A stretch of DNA of 64,000 bases from CADCWN01 sp046328475 (GTDB lineage Bacteria > Chloroflexota > Chloroflexia > Thermomicrobiales > CADCWN01), in assembly GCA_046328475.1 (NCBI GenBank), contig JAXLWN010000025.1, forward strand, positions 23,567 through 87,566, written 5' to 3'. Positions 50,437 to 59,940 of the stretch are shown in pieces (position 1 is the stretch's first letter; each line of letters begins with the position of its first letter). The position numbers and the translations under genes are program-made. Under the pieces are notes generated by a model. The model was not told where the DNA came from and did no database searches. It saw only the letters and a program-made list of their open reading frames with translations.

Positions 50437-50705
50437 CGCCCCTCGCAGACAGCCCGTGCGCCTCGCCTAGCGCCCAGGCGCGATCTAGCGTAGCACATAG
50501 GTGTACGTACGTCCACCGGGCGAGATGGCGCATCGCGATGCGGGAATCGTCCCGCCAGTGGCGCGGTGTCGCGGCACCAGCCGAATAGCAACCCGCCATT
50601 CACGGATGGCAACCGGGCGTACGACACCGCCCGCGTACACTGAGCGGGCGGCGACGCCCCGCCCGCGCGGCAGCGAGGCGGGCGGCACCGGGATCGGAGG
50701 GGAAG

Positions 50706-52088
50706 ATGGCTACCACACCCGCGCCGCAGGCGAACGCGCTCCCCAGCCGTGCCGCCACGTTCTACGCGTCGGGCAGCTTCACCGGCAATCTCATCTCCCG
50801 CGTCGCGGCCGTCTGGATCTTCTACTTCTACGCCCACAGCGCCGACGGCGGGCCGCGCGTGCCGCTCTGGCTCCTCGGCGGGATCATCACCGCCACCGGG
50901 CTGATCAGCGCCTTCGACGACATGCTGGTCGGCTACTGGAGCGACCGCACGCGCAGCCGCTGGGGTCGGCGCGTCCCCTACATCGTCCTCGCCACGCCGG
51001 TCTGGGCGCTGCTGATCTTCCTGCTCTGGGCCCCCCCGGTGCCGGGCGAGAGCCTGGTCAACGCCGTCTACCTCTACGTCGTCCTCCAGAGCTTCGAGTT
51101 CTTCCGCACCCTCTCGGGCGGCCCATTCGAGGCGCTGCTGCCAGAGATCGCCCCGCAGAACGAGGATCGCGTGCGAATCGTCGTCCGTCAGGTCTTTTTC
51201 GGCACGCTCGGGGCCGCCGTCGCGCTCGTCGCCGCCGGGCCGGTGATCGACCACTTCGGCTATCGCTGGATGGCCGCCGGGGCGGCGCTGCTCGCGCTCG
51301 GCTCGCGCTACCTGGCGCTGGCCGGGGTCTGGCGGCACATCCGCCGCGATATCCCCCCGGCCGCGACGCCGCTCCTCTCCGCCTACCGCGCCTGCTTCCG
51401 CAACGATCAGTTCCGCGCCTTCCTCCCGACCTTCGTCCTCTTCAACCTCGGCACGACGCTGATGACCGTCGCGCTCCCCTTCTACGTGCGCCAGATCTTC
51501 CAGACGGAGGAGTCGCGGGTCGGGACGATCACCGCGATCATGTCGGCGGTGCCGATCGCGGCGGTGCTCCTCTCGCTGCCGCTGGTGCAGCGGCTGGCGC
51601 TGCGCCGGGGCAAGGCGTATGTCTACGCGCTCTGCATGCTCGCCGGCGCGCTCTACTTCCCGGTCCTCTTCTTCATGGGCTTCGTCCCGCAGGTGCCGTC
51701 GCTCGTCCAGGGCCTGCTCTTCATGCCCCCGGTGGGGTTGGCGATGGTCGGTGTCTACGTCTTCCCCAACGCGCTGATGGCCGACATCATCGACTACGAC
51801 GCGCTCCGCACGGGCGAGCGGCGGGAGGGCATCTACTACGCCGCGCAGGACTTCATCGAGAATCTGGTCCTGGCGCTGCACGGCTCGATCCTGGCCGGGC
51901 TGCTCGCCTTCGGCAGCACCCCCGAGAATCCGCTCGGCATCCGCCTGGTCGGCCCCTTCGCCGGGGTTGGCATCTTCATCGCCTGGTGGATCTTCCGCCG
52001 CTACACCCTGCCCGATACCGTCACCGCCGAGGCCCTGGCCGCCGCGCCCGCCGATGCGGCGCTGCTCCCGGCCCGGGAGGTGGCATGA
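50706..52088 (+). CDS. GPH/MelB-family sugar:cation symporter (MFS fold)
   Basis: 460 residues with 12 predicted membrane helices. GGAGGGGAAG precedes the ATG. The loop GLISAFDDMLVGYWSDRTRSRWGRRVPYI is the hallmark of glycoside-pentoside-hexuronide symporters (the FDxxxGxxSDRTRSRWGRRRPY motif), and the second half contains LMADIIDYDALRTGERREGIYYAAQDFIENL, the matching GPH signature. It imports a sugar or glycoside with H+ or Na+. It overlaps by 4 bp (ATGA) with the next gene, a broken hydrolase, so they were a transcriptional unit. Confidence 0.9.
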   Translation: MATTPAPQANALPSRAATFYASGSFTGNLISRVAAVWIFYFYAHSADGGPRVPLWLLGGIITATGLISAFDDMLVGYWSDRTRSRWGRRVPYIVLATPVWALLIFLLWAPPVPGESLVNAVYLYVVLQSFEFFRTLSGGPFEALLPEIAPQNEDRVRIVVRQVFFGTLGAAVALVAAGPVIDHFGYRWMAAGAALLALGSRYLALAGVWRHIRRDIPPAATPLLSAYRACFRNDQFRAFLPTFVLFNLGTTLMTVALPFYVRQIFQTEESRVGTITAIMSAVPIAAVLLSLPLVQRLALRRGKAYVYALCMLAGALYFPVLFFMGFVPQVPSLVQGLLFMPPVGLAMVGVYVFPNALMADIIDYDALRTGERREGIYYAAQDFIENLVLALHGSILAGLLAFGSTPENPLGIRLVGPFAGVGIFIAWWIFRRYTLPDTVTAEALAAAPADAALLPAREVA

Positions 52089-53143
52089 TGGAGACCAACC
52101 TCACGTCCCGCCGCCGCGCGACGCGTCGCCGCCTGGGCCTGGCCGCCGGGGCGGCGCTCGCGCTCGCCGGTGCCTACGTCGGCCCAAGCACCTACGTCGC
52201 GGTGGTGATGACGCGCGCCGAGCGTCACCGCGTCACCACCGACCCGCGCGCCCCCGGCATCGGGGTGGAGGAGATCGCCTTCCCCAGCCGCGACGACCGG
52301 CTGACGCTGCGCGGCTGGCTGCTCACCCCGAGTCCGGTGGCAGCCCGTGCCCGCCGCTGATCGCCATGGTCCACGGCCACAACGGCGTGCGCGACGACCC
52401 GAGCATCGGCCTGGACGCCGATCGCCACGGCGCTGGTGCGCGCCGGGTATGCGGTGCTGCTGTTCGACTTGCGGGGCCATGGCGCGAGCGACGGCGAGCG
52501 CTTTTCGTTCGGCTGGTACGAGCGGCGCGATGTGCGCGGCGCGCTCGACTGGGCCGCGACGCGCGGCTACCGGCGCTTCGGCCTCTACGGCTTTTCGATG
52601 GGCGGGGCCACGGCGCTGCTCACCGCCGCCGAGGAGAGCCGCGTCGCCGCAATCGCCGAGGACAGCGCCTACGCCGACCTCTACCCGGTCCTCGCCCAGG
52701 AAGTGCCCCGCCGCAGCCACCTGCCCCGCTGCTACGTGCCGGGGTCATCCTGATGGCGCGTCTCCTCTACGGCGCGGATGCCCGGCGGATACGCCCGTAT
52801 GCCGCCGCCGCCGCGCTCGGCGAGCGCCCCTGCTGGTGATACACGGCGAGGCGGACCTAGCGTGCCCGCCACCGACGCCCGGCGACTCTGGGCGGCGCGC
52901 TACGGCGCGGGCGGCGACCCAGCCGCCGCGCGCCTGCACATTGCTCCCGGCGCGGGGCACGTCGGGGCCTACCAATCCAACCCGGACGCCTACCTGGCGA
53001 CCGTCCTCGCCTTCTGGCGCGAAGTCTTGCCGCCTGGCGCGTTGCCGGATGGACAGGATTCGGTCGGGCGTGCCACCGGATCTGCATTGGTCATACCGGC
53101 GGAGAGAGGTGATCGCGATGCGGGAAGCACTGCGGAATCCTGA
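52085..53143 (+). pseudogene. Alpha/beta hydrolase, broken by several frameshifts
   Basis: ATGATG overlaps the symporter stop, with GGGAGGTGGC before it. An N-terminal membrane helix (LGLAAGAALALAGAYVGPS) leads to EEIAFPSRDDRLTLRGWLL; the frame breaks near 52345. Pieces continue: PPLIAMVHGHNGVRDDPSIG, RAGYAVLLFDLRGHGASDG, YGFSMGGATALLTAAEESRV (nucleophile Ser in GFSMGG), IAEDSAYADLYPVLAQEVP, then after more shifts GVILMARLLYGADARRI, PLLVIHGEADLACPP and RLHIAPGAGHVGAYQSNP (Asp and His). All triad elements exist but in four frames. The exact 3' end is uncertain. Confidence 0.75.
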
Positions 53144-53156
53144 GAGGGAGCAGGAC

Positions 53157-53762
53157 CTACCACCGCGAGAGATTTGCGCGCACATCCGCGACGAAGTGCG
53201 GGACATCGTCTGCCAATCGCGCAAGTACCGCATCCAGATCGCGCGGCGGCTGTAAATCTGCTCCCTGCCGGACAAGGAGCGAAATCAGTGTCGTCGGCTC
53301 ATGTCTGAAGAGGCGGACGAGCAGCCGATCTGGTGGTACTGCGACGAGACGATGGGGCCGCAAAGCCGCAGTCGGAAAGTGCCGCAGATTGTAGGTGACG
53401 ATCGCTCCAGCATTCGCGCGCACCGCCGTCGCCAGAACGTGCCCATCTTCCGGCGGCACCGATCCACGCGCCGTATCAATCGCCAGGATGGGCAATCCGG
53501 CCCGATCGTCATCGCGCAACGCCCTTGGAAAGGAATGCCCGAGAGCATGTAGCAACCGCCCCGTGCGCGCGATGGCATCCGAGCGGCCAGCAAACAACTT
53601 GTCGCGGAGCGTTCGCTCAACTTCTGTGAGGATGGTCGGTCCCCAGTAGACCACCAGCAATTCGTCCTCGGCAGCGCGCAGGATCAGGTCGCGGATCGGC
53701 GCTTGCACCAGGACGTTCGCATCCAATACCACTCGTCGCCAGCGTGCAACGCTAGCGGTCAT
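53157..53762 (-). CDS. PIN-domain toxin-like nuclease
   Basis: 201 residues. VVLDANVLVQAPIRDLILRAAE carries the first catalytic Asp, VYWGPTILTEVERTL the Glu, and PPEDGHVLATAVRANAGAIVT the second acidic cluster with the typical DxD-like spacing, followed by YNLRHFP. PIN domains cut RNA with Mg2+ or Mn2+ and act as toxins in VapC-type modules. The start ATG overlaps the 3' end of the upstream helix-turn-helix gene by 11 bp, the arrangement of an antitoxin-toxin operon in which the antitoxin is translated first. The C-terminal 60 residues after the PIN fold are unassigned. Confidence 0.85.
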   Translation of the reverse strand: MTASVARWRRVVLDANVLVQAPIRDLILRAAEDELLVVYWGPTILTEVERTLRDKLFAGRSDAIARTGRLLHALGHSFPRALRDDDRAGLPILAIDTARGSVPPEDGHVLATAVRANAGAIVTYNLRHFPTAALRPHRLVAVPPDRLLVRLFRHEPTTLISLLVRQGADLQPPRDLDAVLARLADDVPHFVADVRANLSRW

Positions 53763-54186
53763 AGAGGCCAGCTTCCTCGCTGAGTTGCGTCAACTCTCGC
53801 AGGGCCACGCGACGATCGGCCCGTTCCTCCTGGTAGGCGAGGAGATCGGCCAGGATGACCCGGCGCAGACTGCCTTTACGCTGGAATGGGAGGTGCCCGG
53901 CGTCCATCGCCCGGAGGAGCGTCTGCCGGGGTATGCCGCTCACCTCGGACGCTTGCTGAGGCGTCAGTGTCGCGCGTTGCGGTACGAGCCAGACCGCCTC
54001 TCCTTCGGCCAGCATCGTCAGCAGCTCTCGCAGGGCGGTTGAGACTGCCTCGGATAGCGGGAGTTCCTGATCGGTTCCGACGATTCGCAAGAGGGTGCCC
54101 TCGGCGGTGAATTGATCAGCAGCGGTGGCCAGTTGTTGCCGTTCTTCCGAGCCAATTGGCGGGGAAATCAGCGCGGGTGCAGTCAT
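53752..54186 (-). CDS. Helix-turn-helix antitoxin partner of the PIN toxin
   Basis: 144 residues from the ATG at 54186 after GAGGAGATCGTC. The middle shows an excisionase/MerR-like HTH: ATLTPQQASEVSGIPRQTLLRAMDAGHLPFQRKGSLRRVILADLLAYQEER. The N-terminal half is acidic and helical, and the C-terminus (RVALRELTQLSEEAGLYDR) overlaps the toxin start. In such type II modules the HTH protein binds the operator and neutralises the nuclease through one terminus. It is preceded by a 52-bp gap from the MFS gene and has its own ribosome-binding site. Confidence 0.82.
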   Translation of the reverse strand: MTAPALISPPIGSEERQQLATAADQFTAEGTLLRIVGTDQELPLSEAVSTALRELLTMLAEGEAVWLVPQRATLTPQQASEVSGIPRQTLLRAMDAGHLPFQRKGSLRRVILADLLAYQEERADRRVALRELTQLSEEAGLYDR

Positions 54187-54238
54187 GACGATCTCCTCTG
54201 AATGCGAGTTTCCGCCAAGCATACCACGCCGACAATCG

Positions 54239-55510
54239 TTACCTGTCATGGAGACTGGGTATTTCTGTCTCCCGCTTCGCCTGCGCCACCATCCCCGCTG
54301 AAAAGACCGGCCAGACAAGCGGGATCAGCGCCACCCCGACCGCCGCCCCGAGCCAGAATGGCGCGGTCAGCCCGAAGCGCGCGGCGAGCAGGCCGCCCAG
54401 CAACGCGCCCGGTGCCGCCCCGCCATATTCGAGCAGGCGATAGGCGCTCTCCACCCGACCGCGCAGCCGGTCGGGCGTCAACTCCTGGCGCAGCGCGGTG
54501 AGCACCGCGCCCCACACGGTCGCGTGGCAGCCGAAGAACGCCAGCGCCGCTCCCACCAGCAGCGCGTGCCCCGACAGCGCGATCACCGCCGGAGTCGCCG
54601 CCTCGATCACCACCGCCAGCCGCAGCACCCGACTGGCCCCGAGCCGGTCGATGACGCGCCCCGCGAGCACGCTTCCCAGCAGCCCCCCGAGACCATAGGC
54701 GGTGAGCAGCACGCCAAACCCGGCCGGTCCCAGCCCCAGGCGCTCCCGCGCGAAGAGCACCATGATCGAAACCTGCGCCACCAGCGTGATATTCAAGACC
54801 GCCAGCGTCAGCGCCAGCGTCCGCAACAGCCGGTGCCCCCACAGCCAGCGAAGCCCCGCCCCGATCTCCGCGCGCAGGTCGGGCGGCGCATTATCGGCCC
54901 GGACAACCGCGAAATTGCCGCGCAACGCCGCGATCAACGCCGCCGCCACCGCCAACCCGCCCGCGCCCGCCAGGAATGGCAGCGCGGCGGCCACCGCAAA
55001 GAGCGCGCCGCCCAGCGGCGGCCCGAGGAACTGGTTCGCCACCGAGAGGGTCCCCGACAACCGCGCGTTCGCCTCCGTCAGCGCCTCGCGCCGGACCACC
55101 GTCGGCAGCACCGTCGCCGCCGCAGTATCGAACAGCGTCTCGCCCGTACTCAGCAGAAAAAAGACCACATACAGTAGCACCAGGCTCGCCAGGTCGAACA
55201 ACACCGCCGCCCCGAGCGCCCCGATTAGCCCCGCGCGGCAGAGCGCCACCCCCACCATCGCCCGCCGCCGGTCGATCCGGTCGGCCAACGCCCCGCTGAA
55301 AAGCGGAAAGATCAGCCAGGGCACGCGCTGCGCCAGCGCCAACCCCGCCACCAGCGCGGGATCGCCCGTCAGCGTCGCCGCCAGCAACGGCGCGGCCACC
55401 AGCGCCACGCCATCCCCGAGATTCGACGCGGCACTCGCCGCCCAGAGCTTGCGAAACTCCACCCCCAGGCCACGCACCGAAGGCTGCCCTTCATCCATCC
55501 GCGCGACCAT
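54239..55510 (-). CDS. MFS exporter (enterobactin-exporter/MFS_3-like)
   Basis: 423 residues, 12 membrane helices. LWAASAASNLGDGVALVAAPLLAATLTGDP opens the MFS_3-type transporters, followed by the loop-2/3 motif GALADRIDRRRAMV and GETLFDTAAATVLPTVVRREALTEANARLS, both characteristic. FLGPPLGGALFA and the C-half repeats (YGLGGLLGSVLAGRVIDRLG) complete it. Members export siderophores, antibiotics or macrolides by H+ antiport. The start at 55510 is chosen for the AAAGGG upstream; an ATG at 55498 is also possible. It is divergent from the LuxR regulator, which may control it. Confidence 0.85.
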   Translation of the reverse strand: MVARMDEGQPSVRGLGVEFRKLWAASAASNLGDGVALVAAPLLAATLTGDPALVAGLALAQRVPWLIFPLFSGALADRIDRRRAMVGVALCRAGLIGALGAAVLFDLASLVLLYVVFFLLSTGETLFDTAAATVLPTVVRREALTEANARLSGTLSVANQFLGPPLGGALFAVAAALPFLAGAGGLAVAAALIAALRGNFAVVRADNAPPDLRAEIGAGLRWLWGHRLLRTLALTLAVLNITLVAQVSIMVLFARERLGLGPAGFGVLLTAYGLGGLLGSVLAGRVIDRLGASRVLRLAVVIEAATPAVIALSGHALLVGAALAFFGCHATVWGAVLTALRQELTPDRLRGRVESAYRLLEYGGAAPGALLGGLLAARFGLTAPFWLGAAVGVALIPLVWPVFSAGMVAQAKRETEIPSLHDR

Positions 55511-55676
55511 CGAAGGCCCTTTCGTTCGTCGCCGGTGCCAGCAAACGCGAGCACCGGCCAACGACCCACGTCGCCATCCCCAGGATACTCCAGCGCTTGC
55601 CCCCGAGTGCAATCGCCCTGACCGCAGACCACCATCTGGTGCCCACATCGCCACACGTCGCAACGTGCCGGCGACA

Positions 55677-55703
55677 TTGACAGAACGCTGCGCGTGCTAT
55701 ACT
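55677..55703 (+). promoter_or_regulatory. Sigma70-type promoter for the LuxR ATPase regulator
   Basis: TTGACA at 55677-55682 and TATACT at 55698-55703, with TGC before the latter (extended -10 TGn). The spacer is 15 nt, shorter than the ideal 17. The gene starts 43 bp downstream with only a weak ribosome-binding site. Confidence 0.55.
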
Positions 55704-55745
55704 GCGAAGGCATATTTACCCGATCCCAATGCTGCGAGACGGCCA

Positions 55746-58736
55746 ATGACCGATCCGGTGCGCGTCCCCGCTGCTGCCCTCGTCTCCTTGCCGCTCGTCG
55801 GCCGAGAGCGCGAGTTGGCGACGCTGCGCGCCGCGCTCGCCTCTGCTCTGATCGGACAGGGCGCGCTGGCGCTGATCGGCGGGGAGGCCGGCGTTGGCAA
55901 GACCTGCCTGGCGGAATGGCTCCTTGCGGAAGCGACGGCGGGTGGCGCGCTCGCCCTCGTTGGGAGTTGCTACGATCTTGCCGAGACCCCGCCCTATGGC
56001 CCCTGGCGCGACCTCTTCGACCGCGCGCCGGGCGATGCCGCGCTCCCCAACTTGCCGGCGGTGCTGCTGCCCCCCGAGCGCGGTGGCGAGGAGTTGGGTG
56101 GGCAGGAGGCGATATTCCGACGCGCCCAGTCCTATCTCGGCGCGCTCGCCGCCCATCGCCCCCTCGTGCTGCTGCTGGAGGATCTGCACTGGGCCGATCC
56201 CGCCTCGCTCGACCTGCTGCGCGCCCTGGCCCGCTCGCTCGCGACCATGCCCGTGCTGTTAATCGTGACCTTCCGGTCCGAGGATGTCGCGCGCGACCAC
56301 CACCTCTACGCCCTGCTCCCGGTGCTGGTGCGCGAAGTCAGGCCGCTGCGCCTGGAACTGCGCCCACTCGACGCCGAGAGTACGCGCGCCCTCGCTGCCG
56401 CGCGCTATCCGCTGCCCCCGCGCGACCTGAACCGCCTGGCCGCCTGGCTCCAGGCGCGAGCCGAGGGCAACCCCTTCTACGCCGGCGAGTTGCTGCGCGG
56501 CCTCGAGGAAGAAGGGCTGCTGCGCCGCGATCCACATTGCGCAGCGTGGAGCCTGGGTCAGCTGGCGCAGGCCGCCCTCCCGCCGATGCTGCGCCAGGTC
56601 ATCGACGGGCGGATCGCGCGCCTCGGTGGCGAGGCGCACCGCGCGCTGGCGGTGGCGGCGGTGATCGGCCAGGAGGTGCCGCTGGCCCTCTGGGCGGCGG
56701 TGAGTCAGTTGAGCGAAGAGACGCTACTGGACATCGTGGCGGCGGCGGAAGCATCCCATCTCCTGATCGTCACCGCCGATGGCACGGCCGCGCATTTCGG
56801 CCACGCGCTCATCCGGGAATCGGTCTATGCGGGGACGCCGACCGTGCAACGACGCGGCTGGCACCGGCGGGCGGGTGCGATCTTGGCCGATTTGCCCGAT
56901 CCGGACCCGGATGCGGTGGCCTACCACCTCCGGCAGGGGGGCGATCCCCGCGCGGTAGACTGGCTGCTGCGCGCCGGCTACCGCGCTGAGCGCGCCTACG
57001 CCTGGCGGATCGCGGCCGACCGCTGCGACGCCGCCCTGGCGCTACTGGACCGGCGCGGCGCGGCGGCGGCGGAACGCGGCTGGCTCGCCTACCGCATCGC
57101 CGCCCTGCGCCGTTACCGCGACCCCCGCGGGGCGCTCGCGACACTGGAGGCGGGCGAACAACTCGCCGCAGGCACGGGCGATCGCGTCCTCGCGGCCTGC
57201 ATGCTCTTCCTGCGCGGCAATCTGCACTGCTATGCCGGGGAGTTCGGCCCCGGCCTACCCGCCTTGCTCGCCGGAATCGCCGCGCTCGACGCGCTCGACG
57301 TCGTCGAGCGCGATCGCCTGCGCACGCTGGGCACCATCGGCGGATTCGCCCCCGGCACCCGCCACCATCGCGGGACGCTCGCGCTGCGTCTGGCGGGTGC
57401 CGGGCGTTTCGCCGAGGCTTGCCTCATCAGCGAGCCGCTCCTCGCGCCCGACACCGAGCCGTCGTCCTCGGCCGAGGCGGGCGACCTGGCCGAGGCGAAC
57501 GCGGCGCGCGGGCTCGCCATCGCCCGCGCCGCCATGGGGCCAGTGGACGAAGCACGGCGGGCATTCGCCCGTGCCCGCGCCGCGTTCCAGCGCCTTGGTG
57601 ACCACTTTCACGTTGGTGTGGCAGCGGCGCAGGAGCTGCAGTGGGTTGCATTGCCCTACCGGGCCGACCGGCCGACCGAGATCGATCGCCTGGTGACGGA
57701 GGCGGAGCGGGCCTGGGTCCAGGCGGGCGACGCGGTGGCCGACTTGCCGCGCGGCTTTGCCCGCCTCCCCATCCTCCTGCGCACCGGCGACTGGGCTGCT
57801 GCCCGCGAACTCGCGCTCGCGGTACACGGCGCGGGTGGCAGCTACAAGGCTGCCGCAGTGCGGGCCTTGAGCCTCCTGGTGCGCGAACAGGGCGACCACT
57901 CGCTCGCCTGGCAGCTCATCCGCGAGGAGTTGCCCGCCGGGCCGGAGACGCCGGTGGGGACGGCCAACTTCAGCACGGCGCTCGTTCTCCAGCGCCTGGC
58001 CGCGGCGCTGGCCCTCGACGCCGGCAAGGCGGCAGACGCAGGCGAGTGGCTCGCGGCCCACGATCGCTGGCTCGACTGGAGCGGCGCGGCGCTGGGCCGC
58101 GCGGAGGGTCAGCTCGCCTGGGCGGCCCTGCACCGCGCGACGGGCGATCTGCCGCTGGCCCGCGCGTGTGCTGAGCGCGCCCTGGCACTGGCGAGCGAGC
58201 CGCGCCAGCCCCTGGCGCTGGAGGCCGCGCAGCGCCTGCTCGGCGAATTCGCCATCGCCGCGCGACGGTTCGCCGAGGCGACCGCACGGTTGGAGGAAGC
58301 CCTGGCGCTGGCCGATGCGTGCGCCGCGCCCTACGAGCGCGCCCTGACCCTGCTGGCGCTGGCCGAACTCCACCTGCTCGACGGGAAGCGTGCGCCCGCC
58401 CACGCCATGATCGACGAGGCCCGCGCCATCTGCCTCCCGCTGGCGGCGACACCGGCGCTGGCCAGGATCGCCGCGCTCGCCGCGCGCCTTGCCGCTCCTC
58501 GCCAGCCACACCACGACCACCCGCTCCTCCTCTCGACCCGCGAGGTGGAGGTGCTACAGCGCGTCGCCGCTGGCGAGAGCAACCGCGACATCGCCACCGC
58601 GCTCTCGCTGAGCGTGCGCACCGTCGAGAAGCACATCGCCCACGTCTACGCCAAACTCGGGGCGCGCGGGCGCGCGGATGCCGCCGCCTACGCCGTCCGC
58701 CACGGCCTGCTGCCGGAGGCCGCTGCCCGCCGGTAA
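55746..58736 (+). CDS. Large ATP-binding LuxR-family transcriptional regulator (LAL/MalT type)
   Basis: 996 residues. LVGRERELATLRAALASALIGQGALALIGGEAGVGKTCLAEWL carries Walker A (GGEAGVGKT, about 45-53) and LVLLLEDLHWADPASLDLLRALA holds Walker B (about 140); VTFRSEDV and ARAEGNPFYAGELLRGLEEEGLL complete the STAND/AAA NTPase. Residues about 400-900 are helical TPR-like repeats (RGLAIARAAMGPVDEARRAFARARAAF, ALEAAQRLLGEFAIAARRFAEATARLEEALALADA). The C-terminal HTH is LSTREVEVLQRVAAGESNRDIATALSLSVRTVEKHIAHVYAKL. Such proteins bind ATP and an inducer, oligomerise and activate promoters. The neighbouring divergent MFS exporter and the downstream membrane/FAD pair are candidate targets. Confidence 0.93.
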   Translation: MTDPVRVPAAALVSLPLVGRERELATLRAALASALIGQGALALIGGEAGVGKTCLAEWLLAEATAGGALALVGSCYDLAETPPYGPWRDLFDRAPGDAALPNLPAVLLPPERGGEELGGQEAIFRRAQSYLGALAAHRPLVLLLEDLHWADPASLDLLRALARSLATMPVLLIVTFRSEDVARDHHLYALLPVLVREVRPLRLELRPLDAESTRALAAARYPLPPRDLNRLAAWLQARAEGNPFYAGELLRGLEEEGLLRRDPHCAAWSLGQLAQAALPPMLRQVIDGRIARLGGEAHRALAVAAVIGQEVPLALWAAVSQLSEETLLDIVAAAEASHLLIVTADGTAAHFGHALIRESVYAGTPTVQRRGWHRRAGAILADLPDPDPDAVAYHLRQGGDPRAVDWLLRAGYRAERAYAWRIAADRCDAALALLDRRGAAAAERGWLAYRIAALRRYRDPRGALATLEAGEQLAAGTGDRVLAACMLFLRGNLHCYAGEFGPGLPALLAGIAALDALDVVERDRLRTLGTIGGFAPGTRHHRGTLALRLAGAGRFAEACLISEPLLAPDTEPSSSAEAGDLAEANAARGLAIARAAMGPVDEARRAFARARAAFQRLGDHFHVGVAAAQELQWVALPYRADRPTEIDRLVTEAERAWVQAGDAVADLPRGFARLPILLRTGDWAAARELALAVHGAGGSYKAAAVRALSLLVREQGDHSLAWQLIREELPAGPETPVGTANFSTALVLQRLAAALALDAGKAADAGEWLAAHDRWLDWSGAALGRAEGQLAWAALHRATGDLPLARACAERALALASEPRQPLALEAAQRLLGEFAIAARRFAEATARLEEALALADACAAPYERALTLLALAELHLLDGKRAPAHAMIDEARAICLPLAATPALARIAALAARLAAPRQPHHDHPLLLSTREVEVLQRVAAGESNRDIATALSLSVRTVEKHIAHVYAKLGARGRADAAAYAVRHGLLPEAAARR

Positions 58737-58741
58737 GCCCC

Positions 58742-58844
58742 CATACGTAGTTCCACCCATTCCCCCTCGCGGCGAAAGATACGTGCCCGCACCGATGTGC
58801 CCGCCCGCCCGGAGTGCCACTATAGCCCCTACGGGGGAAATGGC
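58742..58844. promoter_or_regulatory. Conserved about 100-bp element, copy A
   Basis: CATACGTAGTTCCACCCAT and, 16 bp on, AGATACGTGCCCGCACCG with ATGTGC are identical to 61081-61140; a third block near the end (ACGGGGGAA(A)TGGC) is also shared. Copy A starts 5 bp after the LuxR stop and 200-300 bp before the membrane protein gene. The 300-bp interval 58737-59040 has no gene. Confidence 0.75.
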
Positions 58845-59040
58845 TGACGCGAGCCGGGCGACGCACCAGGGCAGCCAGATCACGCCCGCCCGGGCCTGTC
58901 CAGCCTGAACAGGCCCCTCGGGGTGCCCTCGGCAGATCTGCCACAGCGCGCGGGCAGAGCCGAGCACCGCTGGCGTCTGGCGACGGGCGGTGCGTGGGCA
59001 CCACCGACCGATCACCGATCTGGAGCGAGGGGGGTGCGGC

Positions 59041-59940
59041 ATGGTCACGAGCGGGGGAGCCCTGGCGGGTGGCAGCGCGGGCAGTGCGGCGGCAGGGGTC
59101 GCGCGCGACGACCGGATCTATCCCGAGACGCGCTGGGTCCTGGCGATCATCATCCCCTTCCTGATCATCGCCTTCGTGCTGCTCTATCTCTTGCCGGGCG
59201 ACACCGATCGGTATTTCGCCTGGACGATCAGGACGCGGATGACGGCGCTCCTGATGGGGGCGGGCTACATCACCGGGGTCTACTTCTTCGCCCGCACCAT
59301 CCTCGAAACCCGCTGGCACCGTGTGGCGGTCGGCTTCCTCGCCGTAACGACGTTTGCCACCGCCGAGTTGATCGTGACCATCCTCCACTGGGGCGTGTTC
59401 AACCACGGGTACATCACCTTCTACGGTTGGACCGTCCTCTACGTGCTCTCCCCCTTCCTCGTGCTGGGACTCTGGCTGCGCAACCGGCGCACCGACCCCG
59501 GCACACCCGACCCCGACGACGTCGCCATCCCCGTGGCGGTGCGGTGGCTGATCGGCGTCGCCGGCGCGGCGGTGCTCGCCACCGGCATCTGCCTCTTCCT
59601 CTTGCCGCAGCGCATGATCGGCATCTGGCCCTGGATGCTGACCACCGGGAGTGCCCGCGCCGTCGGGGGGTGGCTGGCGCTCCCGGGTGTCCTATGCCTG
59701 GGGATCGCCCGCGACTCCCGCTGGAGCGCGGCACGCCTCGCCGTCCAGAGCCAGGCGCTCGGGTTCCTGCTGATGCTGATCGGGATCGCTCGCGCCTGGG
59801 CGGACTTCGACCAGGCCCGCCCGCTGACCTGGGTCTTCATCGGCGGCATGGTTGGCCTGTTCCTCGGCGTCATCGCACTCTATGTCGCGATGGAAGCCCG
59901 CCATCGATACGGCGGCCACAGCGGCGCGGTGCGGGCATGA
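59041..59940 (+). CDS. Multipass membrane protein of unknown function
   Basis: 299 residues from the ATG at 59041, preceded by GGAGCGAGGGGG. Seven or eight helices can be seen: VLAIIIPFLIIAFVLLYLLPG, MTALLMGAGYITGVYFF, VAVGFLAVTTFATAELIVTILHW, FYGWTVLYVLSPFLVLGLWL, AVRWLIGVAGAAVLATGICLFLL, WLALPGVLCLGIA and LTWVFIGGMVGLFLGVIALYV. I do not recognise a family; the pattern of polar residues between helices suggests a small-molecule permease or sensor rather than a pump. It overlaps by 4 bp with the FAD oxidoreductase gene, so they are translationally coupled. Confidence 0.78.
   Translation: MVTSGGALAGGSAGSAAAGVARDDRIYPETRWVLAIIIPFLIIAFVLLYLLPGDTDRYFAWTIRTRMTALLMGAGYITGVYFFARTILETRWHRVAVGFLAVTTFATAELIVTILHWGVFNHGYITFYGWTVLYVLSPFLVLGLWLRNRRTDPGTPDPDDVAIPVAVRWLIGVAGAAVLATGICLFLLPQRMIGIWPWMLTTGSARAVGGWLALPGVLCLGIARDSRWSAARLAVQSQALGFLLMLIGIARAWADFDQARPLTWVFIGGMVGLFLGVIALYVAMEARHRYGGHSGAVRA

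Noticed and set aside
53118..53255. 45-residue plus-strand frame with a fair ribosome-binding sequence
   Set aside because: It overlaps the 3' part of the PIN toxin gene on the other strand and has no recognisable features; too weak to call.
54702..55745. N-terminal extension of the LuxR regulator frame
   Set aside because: The open frame continues upstream of 55746 but only as the complement of the MFS exporter; conserved sequence starts at VRVPAAALVSLPLVGRE, and a promoter lies at 55677.
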